DNA of 64,000 nt from Flavobacterium nitrogenifigens (GCF_003254565.1 NZ_QJRI01000164.1:40501-104500); one strand, 5' to 3'. Positions 44,301 through 50,950 are shown, counted from the first letter of the stretch. Notes: generated from the sequence alone by a model not told the origin. A program made the numbers and translations.

Positions 44301-44454
44301 GATTCATTTTCTGATTAGCAGCTGGCGATTGTACAGCCGTCTGCGCATTAGATGTTTTGTTTTTTGGCAAAGGAGACTGAGCCATTCCGACGGAACAGAC
44401 CAAGAAACCTAACAAAAGAAACAAATACCTGGGTTTAGAGTAAATCTGGTTCAT
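38317..44454 (-). CDS. Large secreted M4 metallopeptidase with T9SS sorting domain
   Basis: I take the ATG at 44454 (MNQIYSKPRYLFLLLGFLVC...GMAQ signal), giving about 2045 residues against 500-900 for most M4 enzymes. Order: signal, FTP/PepSY propeptide (about 60-320), thermolysin-type catalytic domain with GITGHEMTHAVTQ (zinc HExxH near residue 455) and GAMNESFSDIFG (third ligand Glu), then CARDB-like and MAM-like beta-sandwich units. The latter include ESPIFDFTNVVSPYVEFDLY, SPVFDLTNYKEAHLSFDGFG and SPLYKLSESTTALEFYYAM. SprB/PKD-like domains with GCTLTEKVTV and a type A T9SS C-terminal domain (FRVFPNPAADNVNIFL, ending KYTAKIIKK) follow. The protease is therefore exported through T9SS and probably kept at the surface or released. 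Confidence 0.95.
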   Translation of the reverse strand: MNQIYSKPRYLFLLLGFLVCSVGMAQSPLPKNKTSNAQTAVQSPAANQKMNQVYQKNNDSNVNQEDDANILLTQKSINGKPLSQEESDDVNKRLKASQKLFNKSESASTAKNVKSTDSTKVRSFAKSSNLTIRNVFEVKKADFELSNADKMQLRSVSDKHGRSLATYQQMHNAVPVEGAIYKVRDNKSKIEAFGHISKKLPANSNYKVNASAALQNALNTVNAKEYVWQSKKLSSLVHKKISTKPQGELVYVGPNFSSELTEYHLAWKFDVFATNPQSSQTIYVDANTGKVILKIDLSRDLRSSSLPIADGRSAIGKGKARFAGDVTFGTTQYADGYRLEDLVGKYKVQMYTLNMNHAEHASDEVLTEFIDEDNNWNDLYNKDHDEAAIDIHWGIQKTLNYYEEKFDRNSVDDKGMTIFALAHLGTNVQNASWTGGWAQFGDGDKQPFVSLGITGHEMTHAVTQFSAGLIYQGESGAMNESFSDIFGISIELYAAKDSTKDIWLLGDELYSHGSLRSMANPKAAGQPDTYGGEFWTNPANTSYDNGGVHQNSGITNYWYYLLVEGGEGVNDLNNSYSVKPIGLAKAEKIAYLALTEYLSPSSNFSDMRQATLMAVEDLYGLGSEEFKQVTNAWYAIGVGTAYADRQITIVSVENPSTSCGPLKGDEPFYITLRNTGTTIIKADEGLNFKLRAMASALGRLITFYTNDGEVPFTKDLGIGEETTVAIKSKIPYQVNATSYVEVKVDLDPIVDFGVKEGYSFVTGIFVGTAQKDFDIKATALDLPMYTGDLLTTSYTPAITIFNLGCQDIPAGTVLKVGYADTKAGSTTVWKDVTLQTAFKANSEMKITFDTAVDLSAAGLHTYEAYVTYDKDPITTNNSIINAAYSDVITQFPYTEGFERTPGGWNTKALSGDQKFVFQNYLASFRTVKSQYMWGMVDFKGTDRMGLNSDFVLESPIFDFTNVVSPYVEFDLYYLLHRTYDGLIVEYSEDKGKSWKKINTVNYPEIEHNNDLFDGAWFTGVNNSLKKDPYQIRLNELAGKKAAIRFHVKSDDYYDGFLGGFIDNILVSEAPYDLEVVSAKLDAGKCDINNNNAAIIAKVTNNFVTASQEVNITTKVLDAAKVEIFSKTEKTTLNFARFKDTINYSIPNINLKNVGEHTISVSVFPVDMAKDLKQGNNAITLTYDNWNNEDMKVSVLPYKMDFEDASKYKGWRTSENKGSAGWKHGVRADLGSPAWFIADHTKFMASNDDKCNCDASNDMLVSPVFDLTNYKEAHLSFDGFGDPQQWSDGYVKVSTDGGTTWKEVFKMPYYGAWFGYNVDLSAYAGNSCVQVAFQHNDNGFFANGFAVDNIEITPTKSNLQLSNLVVGETVYEDVPTHEFYINARNVAYKTLEKVTLKYQILQNGNAIGEPVSLERTKTIRQGETLVYKIDGLPKLAAGNYEIKVQATADGEANTNVKSLTASFQVAEKALELNEENFSSLTQGSIFGSKGFISNQSDENYPWRAVTTPDNTNLTVPLKNRTGDADGKLLYSQLEGYYYYSELISPLYKLSESTTALEFYYAMQSNVNDALIVDIKPVGGEWTEAWRATSKGTYVDTEWQKAALNITKYAGKSVLFRFRHAKSDGYSYLVLDDLKVMSEPVLDVSVQILSPKDICGNSEVKVRLTNEGQVAIKENSIQLDLEYINTSEKISEAIASGIPVGESIEYTFIKQPKLDDSGDSHVFAVNAKMENDAIEQNNNIKNYVYQGVSSDFKIFDASVIHAYAGKSVYLDAERNLVARELEATSYKWSSGESTNSINVDKAGDYSVTATLENGCTLTEKVTVVFDTFESNLPSGDVCGPEVVLNPGNYAAYEWFDGSTDPTFTTTESGEYYVTVYNEHGLGKIFTTTINVLENIVPEIQALEGNKITASAEAAGYQWYLNGRLLPNANEKTVATIWEGSYSLQVTNAHGCTSMSAPIESKGLLIGKLTNSFRVFPNPAADNVNIFLAEKAEGEAEMKIYSMEGNAVWSKTYSAVPSSVNVSQLTTGVYILDCTVQGKKYTAKIIKK

Positions 44455-44522
44455 TTTTTTAAATTTAAAATTAATATTAAGGCTGCGAGTTAATAGCGTA
44501 TAATGGTTCGCAGAAAACCACA

Positions 44523-44572
44523 AAAGCAAGTTCTAAGAATCAATTCGGCGGTTGATTCTTAGAACTTGCTTT
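44523..44572. terminator. Perfect 21-bp-arm hairpin between small ORF and peptidase
   Basis: The 21-nt arm at 44523-44543 and its exact reverse complement at 44552-44572 flank the loop TTCGGCGG. The stop codon of the small ORF (44540-44542) lies within the stem. It is followed by only a modest T-rich stretch on the minus strand, so it may terminate, attenuate or protect RNA rather than being a classical terminator. Confidence 0.6.
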
Positions 44573-44677
44573 CGTTATTTTTTGTAAAATTTTTAAGAGC
44601 GCACTCTTCTTTGTTTTTGTTTCTTCTAAAAGCTCTTCTAAACTTTTATTTGGTTCTTCTTTTTTGGTGGTATTCAT
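44540..44677 (-). CDS. Small 45-residue charged protein
   Basis: This short ORF begins MNTTKKEEPNKSLEELLEET and ends KITKASSKNQPPN. It is a single amphipathic charged helix with no export signal or recognised family. It lies 86 nt upstream of the peptidase start on the same strand, and its stop is inside the perfect hairpin at 44523-44572. It has sensible coding composition (Lys/Glu-rich, no rare-looking stretch), and upstream DNA is AT-rich. It could be a real small protein or a leader peptide; comparison across related genomes would decide. Confidence 0.5.
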   Translation of the reverse strand: MNTTKKEEPNKSLEELLEETKTKKSALLKILQKITKASSKNQPPN

Positions 44678-44839
44678 CAAACGTATTTATTATAATCGTT
44701 TGACAAAAATAGATGCACGCCTAGGGGCTAGAAAAAAAAGGACTAATGCAAAAACACTCTTAGGTAAAAAAGGGTTACCCAAAAAACACTCTTTTTATTC
44801 TAAACTCAACAAAATCAAAACATTATACTAAAATTTAAT

Positions 44840-46468
44840 TTATATGTTTTCTGATTTAAAAGAGTTCAGATAAGTAGAAAGATTCACTTTTTCGTTGGTT
44901 AAATCGAACTTTTTACGCAATCTGGTTCTGGCATTTTCTATCGATTTGAATGATTGTCCCGTAATTTGAGAGATTTCTTTTGTAGTTAAATCTAAATACA
45001 GCAGCGCACAAAGTCGGCGTTCTTTTGGAGTAAGTGAAGGGTAATCGACGGTCAGTTTATCGAAGAATGATTTATGCACCTGTTCAAAACTAATTTCAAA
45101 TTCTTTCCAGATATCGGTATTCAAATCTTTTTCCAGACGCTTTAGCACAATGTCTATCGCCTGCTGCAATTCTTTATTTGGTGTTTTTAGTTTGATTTTT
45201 TTAAGATCTGTCAGGATTTCATTGATATTGTCTGTTCTATGTATTTCTGACATGGCTTTGCCCACCAAAACCATATTCTTCGCCTCAAGGCTTTGTTTCA
45301 ATTCCTGTTCTTTTGCTTTTAGCTTTTCTTTCTCCAGCTGGTTTTTAATATTTCGGTTTCGATAACGAATCAGCAAAAGAATCAAAGTCAAAATACCGAT
45401 AACCAATATTAGTCCAACAACATAGTATTTAAACCTGGTTTTTTCCTCAACCAAAGTTTGAATCTGACTGCGCACTTTATAATCTTGTTCCAGCCTGATT
45501 CTTTCCAGATTTACAGCCTTTTGTTCAATATTAATGCTGTCACTTATTTTATTATATTGCTGAAAATAGTACACCGCATTTTTATAATCCTGTTTCCTTA
45601 AATAAGCTTCATAAAGCATTTTATTGAGTCGCATACTTGCAAAACCAAAGGCTTTGTCTTTGTCCAATTCTAGAGCTTTCTTTGCATATAAAATTGCTTC
45701 ATCTAGCTTTTTTTCCTCCAGATTATAAGAAGAAAGCGACTCATAAGTAAAAGCTTTTAATGAGTTATCGATGGAAGAATCTGTTAACGAAAATGCTTTT
45801 TCAAAATAAAAACTAGCATTTTTCTTGTCTTTCTTTAATCCGTAGGCACGTGCTAAATTGGTATAGACATAAACCTTCAGCCTGTTGTCTTTTAATGTTT
45901 TTGCTATCGCATCTGCTTTATGGTAATAATAGAGCGAAGAATCTAAACTTTTACTGAGGTAAGTCGTACCTATGTTATTTAATATCTTTACCAATTTATC
46001 AGACTCATTCTTAGATTTTTGATAACGATATACCTTCAGAAAATACTTAAGCGCTTTTTCTTCGTTATTGCTCTTGGCGTAAACAATGGCAAGATTATTT
46101 TCTACTCGAGCAATTTCATCTATACTATTATTGCTTTTGTAAATTTCATAGGCTTTCAGGTAATATTGCAAAGTAATGTCTATAACATCTTTTGCATCAT
46201 AGATTTGAGCCGCTTCCGCATAAACTTTAGCCAATGCTAAATCGGTTTTCTCTGTTTTTTTGGCCTCGGCTTCTGCAAGTTCGATATATTTTACAGCTCT
46301 TTCCCAATCAGAATCCTGAAGTTTAGAAGCTATCTTGAGTGCTAAATCGACCTTTTTTTCATGATTATCTATAGTATTTAGGCTATCGATCCATTCTTTT
46401 GTTGAAGAGTGCGGATAAATATAAAAAGTTGTAAAAATAAAAAATATGCAAAGTATTCGACCCATCAC
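44840..46468 (-). CDS. TPR-containing membrane regulator with LuxR-type HTH
   Basis: The 542-residue protein has a short hydrophobic N terminus (MMGRILCIFFIFTTFYIYPH), probably a signal or anchor. Residues about 40-330 are TPR repeats (ARVENNLAIVYAKSNNEEKA, LVKILNNIGTTYLSKSLDSS). A transmembrane helix at about 350-370 (YYVVGLILVIGILTLILLLI) is followed by a coiled coil. The C-terminal LuxR/GerE-like HTH is YPSLTPKERRLCALLYLDLT and SQITGQSFKSIENARTRLRK. This periplasmic-TPR, membrane, DNA-binding layout is a common one-component regulator in Bacteroidetes. It is likely to respond to envelope signals; its targets are unknown. It lies upstream of the small ORF and peptidase with separate transcription likely. 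Confidence 0.9.
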   Translation of the reverse strand: MMGRILCIFFIFTTFYIYPHSSTKEWIDSLNTIDNHEKKVDLALKIASKLQDSDWERAVKYIELAEAEAKKTEKTDLALAKVYAEAAQIYDAKDVIDITLQYYLKAYEIYKSNNSIDEIARVENNLAIVYAKSNNEEKALKYFLKVYRYQKSKNESDKLVKILNNIGTTYLSKSLDSSLYYYHKADAIAKTLKDNRLKVYVYTNLARAYGLKKDKKNASFYFEKAFSLTDSSIDNSLKAFTYESLSSYNLEEKKLDEAILYAKKALELDKDKAFGFASMRLNKMLYEAYLRKQDYKNAVYYFQQYNKISDSINIEQKAVNLERIRLEQDYKVRSQIQTLVEEKTRFKYYVVGLILVIGILTLILLLIRYRNRNIKNQLEKEKLKAKEQELKQSLEAKNMVLVGKAMSEIHRTDNINEILTDLKKIKLKTPNKELQQAIDIVLKRLEKDLNTDIWKEFEISFEQVHKSFFDKLTVDYPSLTPKERRLCALLYLDLTTKEISQITGQSFKSIENARTRLRKKFDLTNEKVNLSTYLNSFKSENI

Positions 46469-46685
46469 GTATAAAAATCATAAATATGAGTCCAAAATTA
46501 TACAAAATTAGCAGTACTTAATAACAAATAGGAGAAATAAACATTCTAACACAAAAACCAAAAAGTTAATCATGATTTACAATTTATCAGAACAACCTGC
46601 TAGGATTTACGTTAACTATAGCCACCACTCGACTTTCTTTGTCGAAATTAACAAACAATCTTTTTATAAAACTATCTCTTCAGTA

Positions 46686-47750
46686 TCAGCCAAAGTTTTC
46701 AGTTTCTTCTACTAAATTCCTGATGATAATTTCAGTCGAAACGTCACTAAAACTAGTAATAGATTGTCCCATCCAAATGCTTACAAAATCTGCGTTTTGC
46801 TCTAGTTTTGCTGTTTTTCTCAACTCAGCAGTCAGTTTATTTTGATACGGATACGGCAGTACAAATTCAGAATTTTCAATTTCTTTTATAAAAGTATTTC
46901 TAATTCCACGCGCATATCTTCCTGTAAAACTTCTAGTTAAAACAATTTCATTTTCTTTTATATTTCTAAGACGGTGCTTTTCAAAATCCTGTAAAGCACT
47001 TTCAGCACTTCCTAAAAACAAACTTCCAATCTGAAAACCATCTGCGCCCAAAGTTTTTGAGGCTAGTAAGGTTTTAGCATTATAAATTCCACCTCCATAA
47101 ATTACAGGAATATTTACAGCTTCCGTCACTTGAGAAAGCAGTGATAGTCCACCAATCTGCGGAATTGTTTCTTCCAAAAAACTTCCTCTATGTCCTCCAG
47201 CTTCAATACCTTGGACGCAAATAATATCTATACCGCTATTTTCCAATACGATAGCTTCTTGCACAGAAGTGCAGGTTCCAATCAGAATCACTTTGTTTTC
47301 TTTGAATGTTGCAATACTTTCTTGATCTAAATTTCCAAAAGTGAAACTCACAATTTTGCAGTTTTCCAATAAAACAGCTTCAATCTGATCGTGATAATCT
47401 GTAAGTTTGATTTCCTTTATATCAGGAAAATCGGTTTCAATGCCCAGTTTCTCGGTAAGTTTCTGCAAATGCTTTTTCGTTTTAACGTAATCAGCTTCCA
47501 AATTTGGCGTAATCGGATCTATTTTATGTACAAAAATATTTACTGCGAAAGGTTTATCAGTCAATCTTCTTGTTGCCCTAATTAATTCGATACATTTTTC
47601 AGCAGGAAGATCTCCTAATGCCAACGATCCTAAGGCTCCAGCATTGCTTGCAGCAGCGACCATTTCTGGAGTTGTAACACCTAGCATTGGCGCTTGTATA
47701 ATCGGATAATCCGTTTTAAATAAATCGGTAAGAACATTTTTCCATTCCAT
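46686..47750 (-). CDS. Nitronate monooxygenase (NMO/2-nitropropane dioxygenase family)
   Basis: The 354-residue FMN-dependent TIM-barrel enzyme oxidises nitronates such as propionate-3-nitronate. Family motifs: YPIIQAPMLGVTTPEMVAAA with SNAGALGSL at the N terminus, KPFAVNIFVHK, IDIICVQGIEAGGHRGSF (FMN-phosphate and catalytic His region), VIYGGGIYNAKTLLASKTLG and ADGFQIGSLFLG. The length is normal for class I NMOs. It stands alone on the minus strand with about 217 nt to the next gene. Chemical role is detoxification of nitro compounds; in many bacteria it is constitutive. Enoyl-ACP reductase FabK shares the fold but differs in these motifs. Confidence 0.9.
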   Translation of the reverse strand: MEWKNVLTDLFKTDYPIIQAPMLGVTTPEMVAAASNAGALGSLALGDLPAEKCIELIRATRRLTDKPFAVNIFVHKIDPITPNLEADYVKTKKHLQKLTEKLGIETDFPDIKEIKLTDYHDQIEAVLLENCKIVSFTFGNLDQESIATFKENKVILIGTCTSVQEAIVLENSGIDIICVQGIEAGGHRGSFLEETIPQIGGLSLLSQVTEAVNIPVIYGGGIYNAKTLLASKTLGADGFQIGSLFLGSAESALQDFEKHRLRNIKENEIVLTRSFTGRYARGIRNTFIKEIENSEFVLPYPYQNKLTAELRKTAKLEQNADFVSIWMGQSITSFSDVSTEIIIRNLVEETENFG

Positions 47751-47993
47751 ACTATTTCATTTTTATTTGAAGAAAAACCATTTTAAAACATAAGATCTTC
47801 AAAATTTCAACAGAACATAAAGATAAGTCAGTTTCAGCAGAAAAACACGCGAATTTCACTTATAAAGAAGTTAATTTTTCGACAAAAAAAACTTGACGAT
47901 GCAATATTTGGTTTTATAAAATGTTTATATATAAAAGATTATGATGCATCTAATTTTTTAAATCAATACCACACAGATTAATAGTATAAAAAC

Positions 47994-48587
47994 ATGAAAA
48001 AAATATTTTTGATAATTGCCTTTGCTTCTTTTTCACTACACAGTTTTGCTCAGGAATTGGACAATAAATTCAAATCGATTCCCGCAAAAAAATCTCCTGT
48101 AAAAGAAGTTATTCCACCAGCAGAAGCTGCTCCTAAAGAAAACCCGCCAGCACCTATTGAGAAACCAGCGCCATTGCAGGTTAATCCAGACGAATTATTT
48201 AAAAACACTAATCTTTATAAGCCACAAGCTAATGTTGAGGGAATATTTTATAGAAGAAATCAATTTTTGGGCAATTTCAACACTACTGCTGTTACTTCTA
48301 CTATAATGTACCGCGATGCAGCTTTTGTAGACGGCGATAAAGTAAAAGTATATTTGAATGATAAAGTTATTGAGCCTGAAGTTTTTTTGAACGGCGATTT
48401 TAAAAGCGTCAAAATAAACTTGGAAAAAGGAATCAATAAAATTGATATTGAAGCTTTAAACGAAGGTTTTGCTTCTCCAAACACAGCCGAATTTAAGGTT
48501 TATGACGATAAAGGCCAGGTTATTTCGTCAAGCGAATGGAATGTTGGTACGGGCTATAAAGCCGTTATTGTATTGGTTAAAGAATAA
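47994..48587 (+). CDS. Secreted protein of unknown function
   Basis: The 197-residue protein has a cleavable signal (MKKIFLIIAFASFSLHSFAQ), a proline-, lysine- and alanine-rich linker (residues 30-62, EVIPPAEAAPKENPPAPIEK), and a C-terminal beta-sandwich-like domain (GNFNTTAVTSTIMYRDAAFV, INLEKGINKIDIEALNEGFA) ending YKAVIVLVKE. The domain pattern suits a periplasmic carbohydrate- or protein-binding Ig-like unit, but no family is recognised. It is followed by a MITE-like element and a terminator, and is probably monocistronic. Confidence 0.75.
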   Translation: MKKIFLIIAFASFSLHSFAQELDNKFKSIPAKKSPVKEVIPPAEAAPKENPPAPIEKPAPLQVNPDELFKNTNLYKPQANVEGIFYRRNQFLGNFNTTAVTSTIMYRDAAFVDGDKVKVYLNDKVIEPEVFLNGDFKSVKINLEKGINKIDIEALNEGFASPNTAEFKVYDDKGQVISSSEWNVGTGYKAVIVLVKE

Positions 48588-48595
48588 AGCCTTAA

Positions 48596-48744
48596 TCTTA
48601 ACACATAGAAACATAGATTATTGTTTCGCTAAAAAAAGGCGTTTCACTTTCATTAATAAGCATAGTCTATGTGTAAATGATTTGTCATTTATTTTAAATC
48701 TCTTTTAAAAAGTAAAACAAACTTATGTTTCTATGTGTTTAAAA
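48596..48744. repeat. MITE-like palindromic element, copy 4
   Basis: Ends AACACATAGAAACATAG and TATGTTTCTATGTGTT. GGCGTTTCACTTTC is retained, but the centre has decayed to CATAGTCTATGTGT and the AACTAGTTTC block is missing. It is the most diverged of the four copies and lies just after the secreted protein gene. Confidence 0.85.
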
Positions 48745-48782
48745 GACTATAGTTTTTTATATAGAAATCATAAAAAACACTT

Positions 48783-48808
48783 AAAACTGCTGACTTCGGC
48801 AGTTTTTT
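48783..48808 (+). terminator. Terminator before the GNAT-MarR unit
   Basis: AAAACTGC / GCAGTTTT, 8-bp perfect arms with an 8-nt loop TGACTTCG, followed by T residues. It is downstream of the MITE-like element and the 47994 gene. Confidence 0.85.
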
Positions 48809-48810
48809 GT

Positions 48811-48842
48811 TTGTATACATGTAGTTAACTACGTAGTTTTGT
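48811..48842 (+). promoter_or_regulatory. Promoter with overlapping MarR-type operator
   Basis: TTTG at 48811-48814 is separated by 20 nt from TAGTTTTG at 48835-48842, an exact Bacteroidetes -33/-7 pair. GTAGTTAACTACGTAGTT (48822-48839) contains two overlapping perfect 12-bp palindromes, GTAGTTAACTAC and AACTACGTAGTT. It spans the spacer and the -7 box, so a bound repressor would block the promoter. The downstream operon ends with a MarR gene, the likely ligand of this site. Confidence 0.7.
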
Positions 48843-48866
48843 ACTCATCTTTAATTTTGAAATGCC

Positions 48867-49352
48867 ATGCAGATTAAACCTATACAAAATGAGTACGAAA
48901 ATGAAATCGTTGATCTCATATTAAACATTCAGCAAAAAGAATTTAATGTTCCTATTACTTTAGAAGATCAGCCCGATTTACAGGATATTGCAAACTTTTA
49001 CTTTAAGCCAGGCGGGATTTTTCTGGGTGCTTTTATTGATGGAAAATTGATTGGTACAATAGCTTTGGTAAAATTTAATTCAGAAGCTGCCGCTATCAGA
49101 AAAATGTTCGTCAAGAAAGAATTCAGAGGGAAAGAATTTCAAATTGCCCAGCAATTATTGGAGCAATTAATTGAATACAGCAAAGAAAACGGAATTAAAG
49201 ACTTATATTTAGGAACGGTTACTTTATTACAGGCTGCCTTGCGTTTTTATGAAAAGAATAGTTTTATAACTATACCAAAAGAAGCGCTTCCTGTTGATTT
49301 TCCGTTAATGAAACCTGACAATGTTTTTTGTCACTTAAACTTAAATCCATAG
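48867..49352 (+). CDS. GNAT-family N-acetyltransferase
   Basis: The 161-residue acetyltransferase has the N-terminal YENEIVDLILNIQQKEFNVP, followed by GGIFLGAFIDGKLIGTIALV, motif A AAIRKMFVKKEFRGKEFQIA with the acetyl-CoA loop RGKEFQ, and KDLYLGTVTLLQAALRFYEK for motif B. The NVPITLEDQPDLQDI element occurs in GNATs fused or paired with MarR regulators. The stop is 2 nt before the MarR start, so the two are co-translated. The substrate is unknown. It begins 25 nt after a promoter-operator that fits MarR repression. Confidence 0.9.
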   Translation: MQIKPIQNEYENEIVDLILNIQQKEFNVPITLEDQPDLQDIANFYFKPGGIFLGAFIDGKLIGTIALVKFNSEAAAIRKMFVKKEFRGKEFQIAQQLLEQLIEYSKENGIKDLYLGTVTLLQAALRFYEKNSFITIPKEALPVDFPLMKPDNVFCHLNLNP

Positions 49353-49354
49353 AA

Positions 49355-49834
49355 ATGAATATAATTGACGAAATTGGCATCTTAGCCATATCAACCCGTT
49401 TGCAGCGTCTGAGTGAGCAATTACGCAAGGACGGAGCACAGATTTACAGTTATTTTAATATTGATTTTGAACCAAAATGGTTTCCTGTGATTTACACTCT
49501 TCATGTAAAAGAAATGTTGAGTGTCGTTGAAATTGCAAATGAAATTGGCTATAGTCATCCGTCGACCATCAGTTTATTGAAAGAATTGGAGAAAGAAAAA
49601 ATTATCAGTTCTAAAAAAGACAAACAAGATGAACGTAAGAGACTCATCATCTTAACAGCAAAAGGGAAAGAACTGGTTTCTAAAATGCAACCTGTTTGGA
49701 GCATTATGACAATAACACTGAACGAAATTACTAATACGCAAAACAATCTTCTAAGAGCAATTGAAGAAGCAGAACAGAATCTAACTCGTCAAGGTTTTTT
49801 ACAAAGAGCTATTGAAATAAAAAGCAAAGGCTAA
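49355..49834 (+). CDS. MarR-family transcriptional regulator
   Basis: The 159-residue regulator starts at the ATG at 49355 (MNIIDEIGILAISTRLQRLS); an upstream non-ATG extension overlaps the GNAT gene and is not needed. The winged HTH includes SVVEIANEIGYSHPSTISLL (recognition helix), followed by the wing SSKKDKQDERKRLIILTAKG with the DxRxR-like pattern DERKR. Members form dimers on short palindromes and are released by small ligands. It is the second gene of the GNAT-MarR unit and probably represses its own promoter at 48811. Its 3' end overlaps the convergent HxlR gene by 4 nt. Confidence 0.9.
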   Translation: MNIIDEIGILAISTRLQRLSEQLRKDGAQIYSYFNIDFEPKWFPVIYTLHVKEMLSVVEIANEIGYSHPSTISLLKELEKEKIISSKKDKQDERKRLIILTAKGKELVSKMQPVWSIMTITLNEITNTQNNLLRAIEEAEQNLTRQGFLQRAIEIKSKG

Positions 49835-50187
49835 TCTTTGCCTGCAATTTTTTTTCTGTGGTTGTGCCCCCATTTTGCAAGAGAATCGATGACTTCCTTT
49901 AAGGTATGTCCGTATTCTGTTAATTGATACTCAACCGTAACAGGTTGTGTATTAAGAACAGTTCTCGTTACCAATTGATTTTCTTCAAGGTTTTTTAATT
50001 CCCTGCTCAGCATTTTTCCAGAAATGCCTTCAACTTCTCGCAATAAGTCAGTAAATCTCAATGTATTGAAGCATAATGATGCTATAATAGAAATTTTCCA
50101 TCTTCCGTTTAAAATATACATGGCGTCATGCACTGCCATAATATGCTGATTGCACGATTTTTTATCGTGTATGGGTTCTTTTATCAT
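49831..50187 (-). CDS. HxlR-family transcriptional regulator
   Basis: The 118-residue winged-HTH protein includes the family hallmarks: a cysteine near the N terminus (KKSCNQHIMAVHDAMYILNG), GRWKISIIASL, GISGKMLSRELKNLEENQLV and VTVEYQLTEYGHTLKEVIDS. HxlR members often sense electrophiles or oxidants through the N-terminal cysteine. It is divergent from the nitroreductase at 50295, with GTAAC-type repeats between the genes, so it probably controls that gene and itself. The stop overlaps the stop of the convergent MarR gene. Confidence 0.92.
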   Translation of the reverse strand: MIKEPIHDKKSCNQHIMAVHDAMYILNGRWKISIIASLCFNTLRFTDLLREVEGISGKMLSRELKNLEENQLVTRTVLNTQPVTVEYQLTEYGHTLKEVIDSLAKWGHNHRKKIAGKD

Positions 50188-50198
50188 GCGTTGTTAGT

Positions 50199-50238
50199 AA
50201 GTTACCTCAATGTTACAGTTACTTTTGGTAATCAGATG
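50199..50238. promoter_or_regulatory. Candidate HxlR operator (repeated GTTAC)
   Basis: GTTACC, TGTTAC, AGTTAC and the inverted GGTAAT lie within 40 nt between the HxlR gene and the nitroreductase. The set straddles the expected upstream region of both divergent genes. Confidence 0.45.
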
Positions 50239-50260
50239 ACAAAAATACACTTAAAGTTTT

Positions 50261-50268
50261 TACATTTG
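50261..50268 (+). promoter_or_regulatory. Candidate -7 promoter box (TACATTTG)
   Basis: An exact TAnnTTTG match 27 nt before the ATG at 50295. No clean -33 TTG is at the usual distance, which fits a regulated promoter next to the GTTAC repeats. Confidence 0.5.
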
Positions 50269-50294
50269 AATACAATTTTAATCAATTAAAAAAG

Positions 50295-50927
50295 ATGGCC
50301 TTAATAGATGCATTAAAGTGGCGTTACGCTACAAAAAAAATGAACGGACAAGCTGTTCCGCAAGAAAAAGTAGATTATATTCTTGAAGCTGCAAAACTAG
50401 CTCCTTCTTCTTCTGGTTTGCAACCTTATAAAATCTTTGTTATTACAAACCAAGAACTTAAAGAAAAACTAAGAGCAGTAAGTTTTGATCAAAGTCAGGT
50501 TACAGATGCTTCTCACGTTTTGGTTTGGGCTGCTTGGGACGGTTACAGCTTAGAGAAAATTTCTGCTGTATTTGACAAAACTATTGCAGAAAGAGGAATT
50601 CCTGCTGATGCAATGGACGAGTACAAACAAAGACTTTGGGGAATGTACGAGCCTCTTGGTCAAGAATGGCACGCTCATCATGCTGCAAAACAAGCTTATA
50701 TTTCGTTTGGTATCGCAATCGCGGCTGCGGCTGAACAGCAAGTAGACGCAACTCCAATGGAAGGTTTTATTCCTGCTGAAGTAGATAAACTTTTAGGTTT
50801 AAACGAACTTGGCCTAAATAGTGTTTTAGTTCTACCTCTTGGTTATAGAGATGATGCTAACGACTGGTTGGTAAACTTGAAAAAAGTGAGAACTGCTCAA
50901 GAAGAATTTATAACAGAAATCAAGTAA
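50295..50927 (+). CDS. NAD(P)H-dependent nitroreductase family flavoprotein
   Basis: The 210-residue FMN enzyme has the nitroreductase fold. ALIDALKWRYATKKMNGQAV carries the RYATK FMN-phosphate contact; LAPSSSGLQPYKIFVITNQE is the conserved PSS-G-QP loop; SFGIAIAAAAEQQVDATPME and GFIPAEVDKLLGLNELGLN are the second FMN-binding region; and VLVLPLGYRDDANDWL closes the domain. The length is that of NfsB-type enzymes, which reduce nitroaromatics, quinones or similar electrophiles as homodimers. It is divergent from an HxlR regulator, a classic arrangement. A strong terminator follows at 50951. Confidence 0.93.
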   Translation: MALIDALKWRYATKKMNGQAVPQEKVDYILEAAKLAPSSSGLQPYKIFVITNQELKEKLRAVSFDQSQVTDASHVLVWAAWDGYSLEKISAVFDKTIAERGIPADAMDEYKQRLWGMYEPLGQEWHAHHAAKQAYISFGIAIAAAAEQQVDATPMEGFIPAEVDKLLGLNELGLNSVLVLPLGYRDDANDWLVNLKKVRTAQEEFITEIK

Positions 50928-50950
50928 AAAATTAATTTTTGCTTAAATAA

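Noticed and set aside
48469..48708. 79-codon ORF overlapping the end of the 47994 gene
   Set aside because: It is in another frame of the secreted-protein gene and continues into the MITE-like element.
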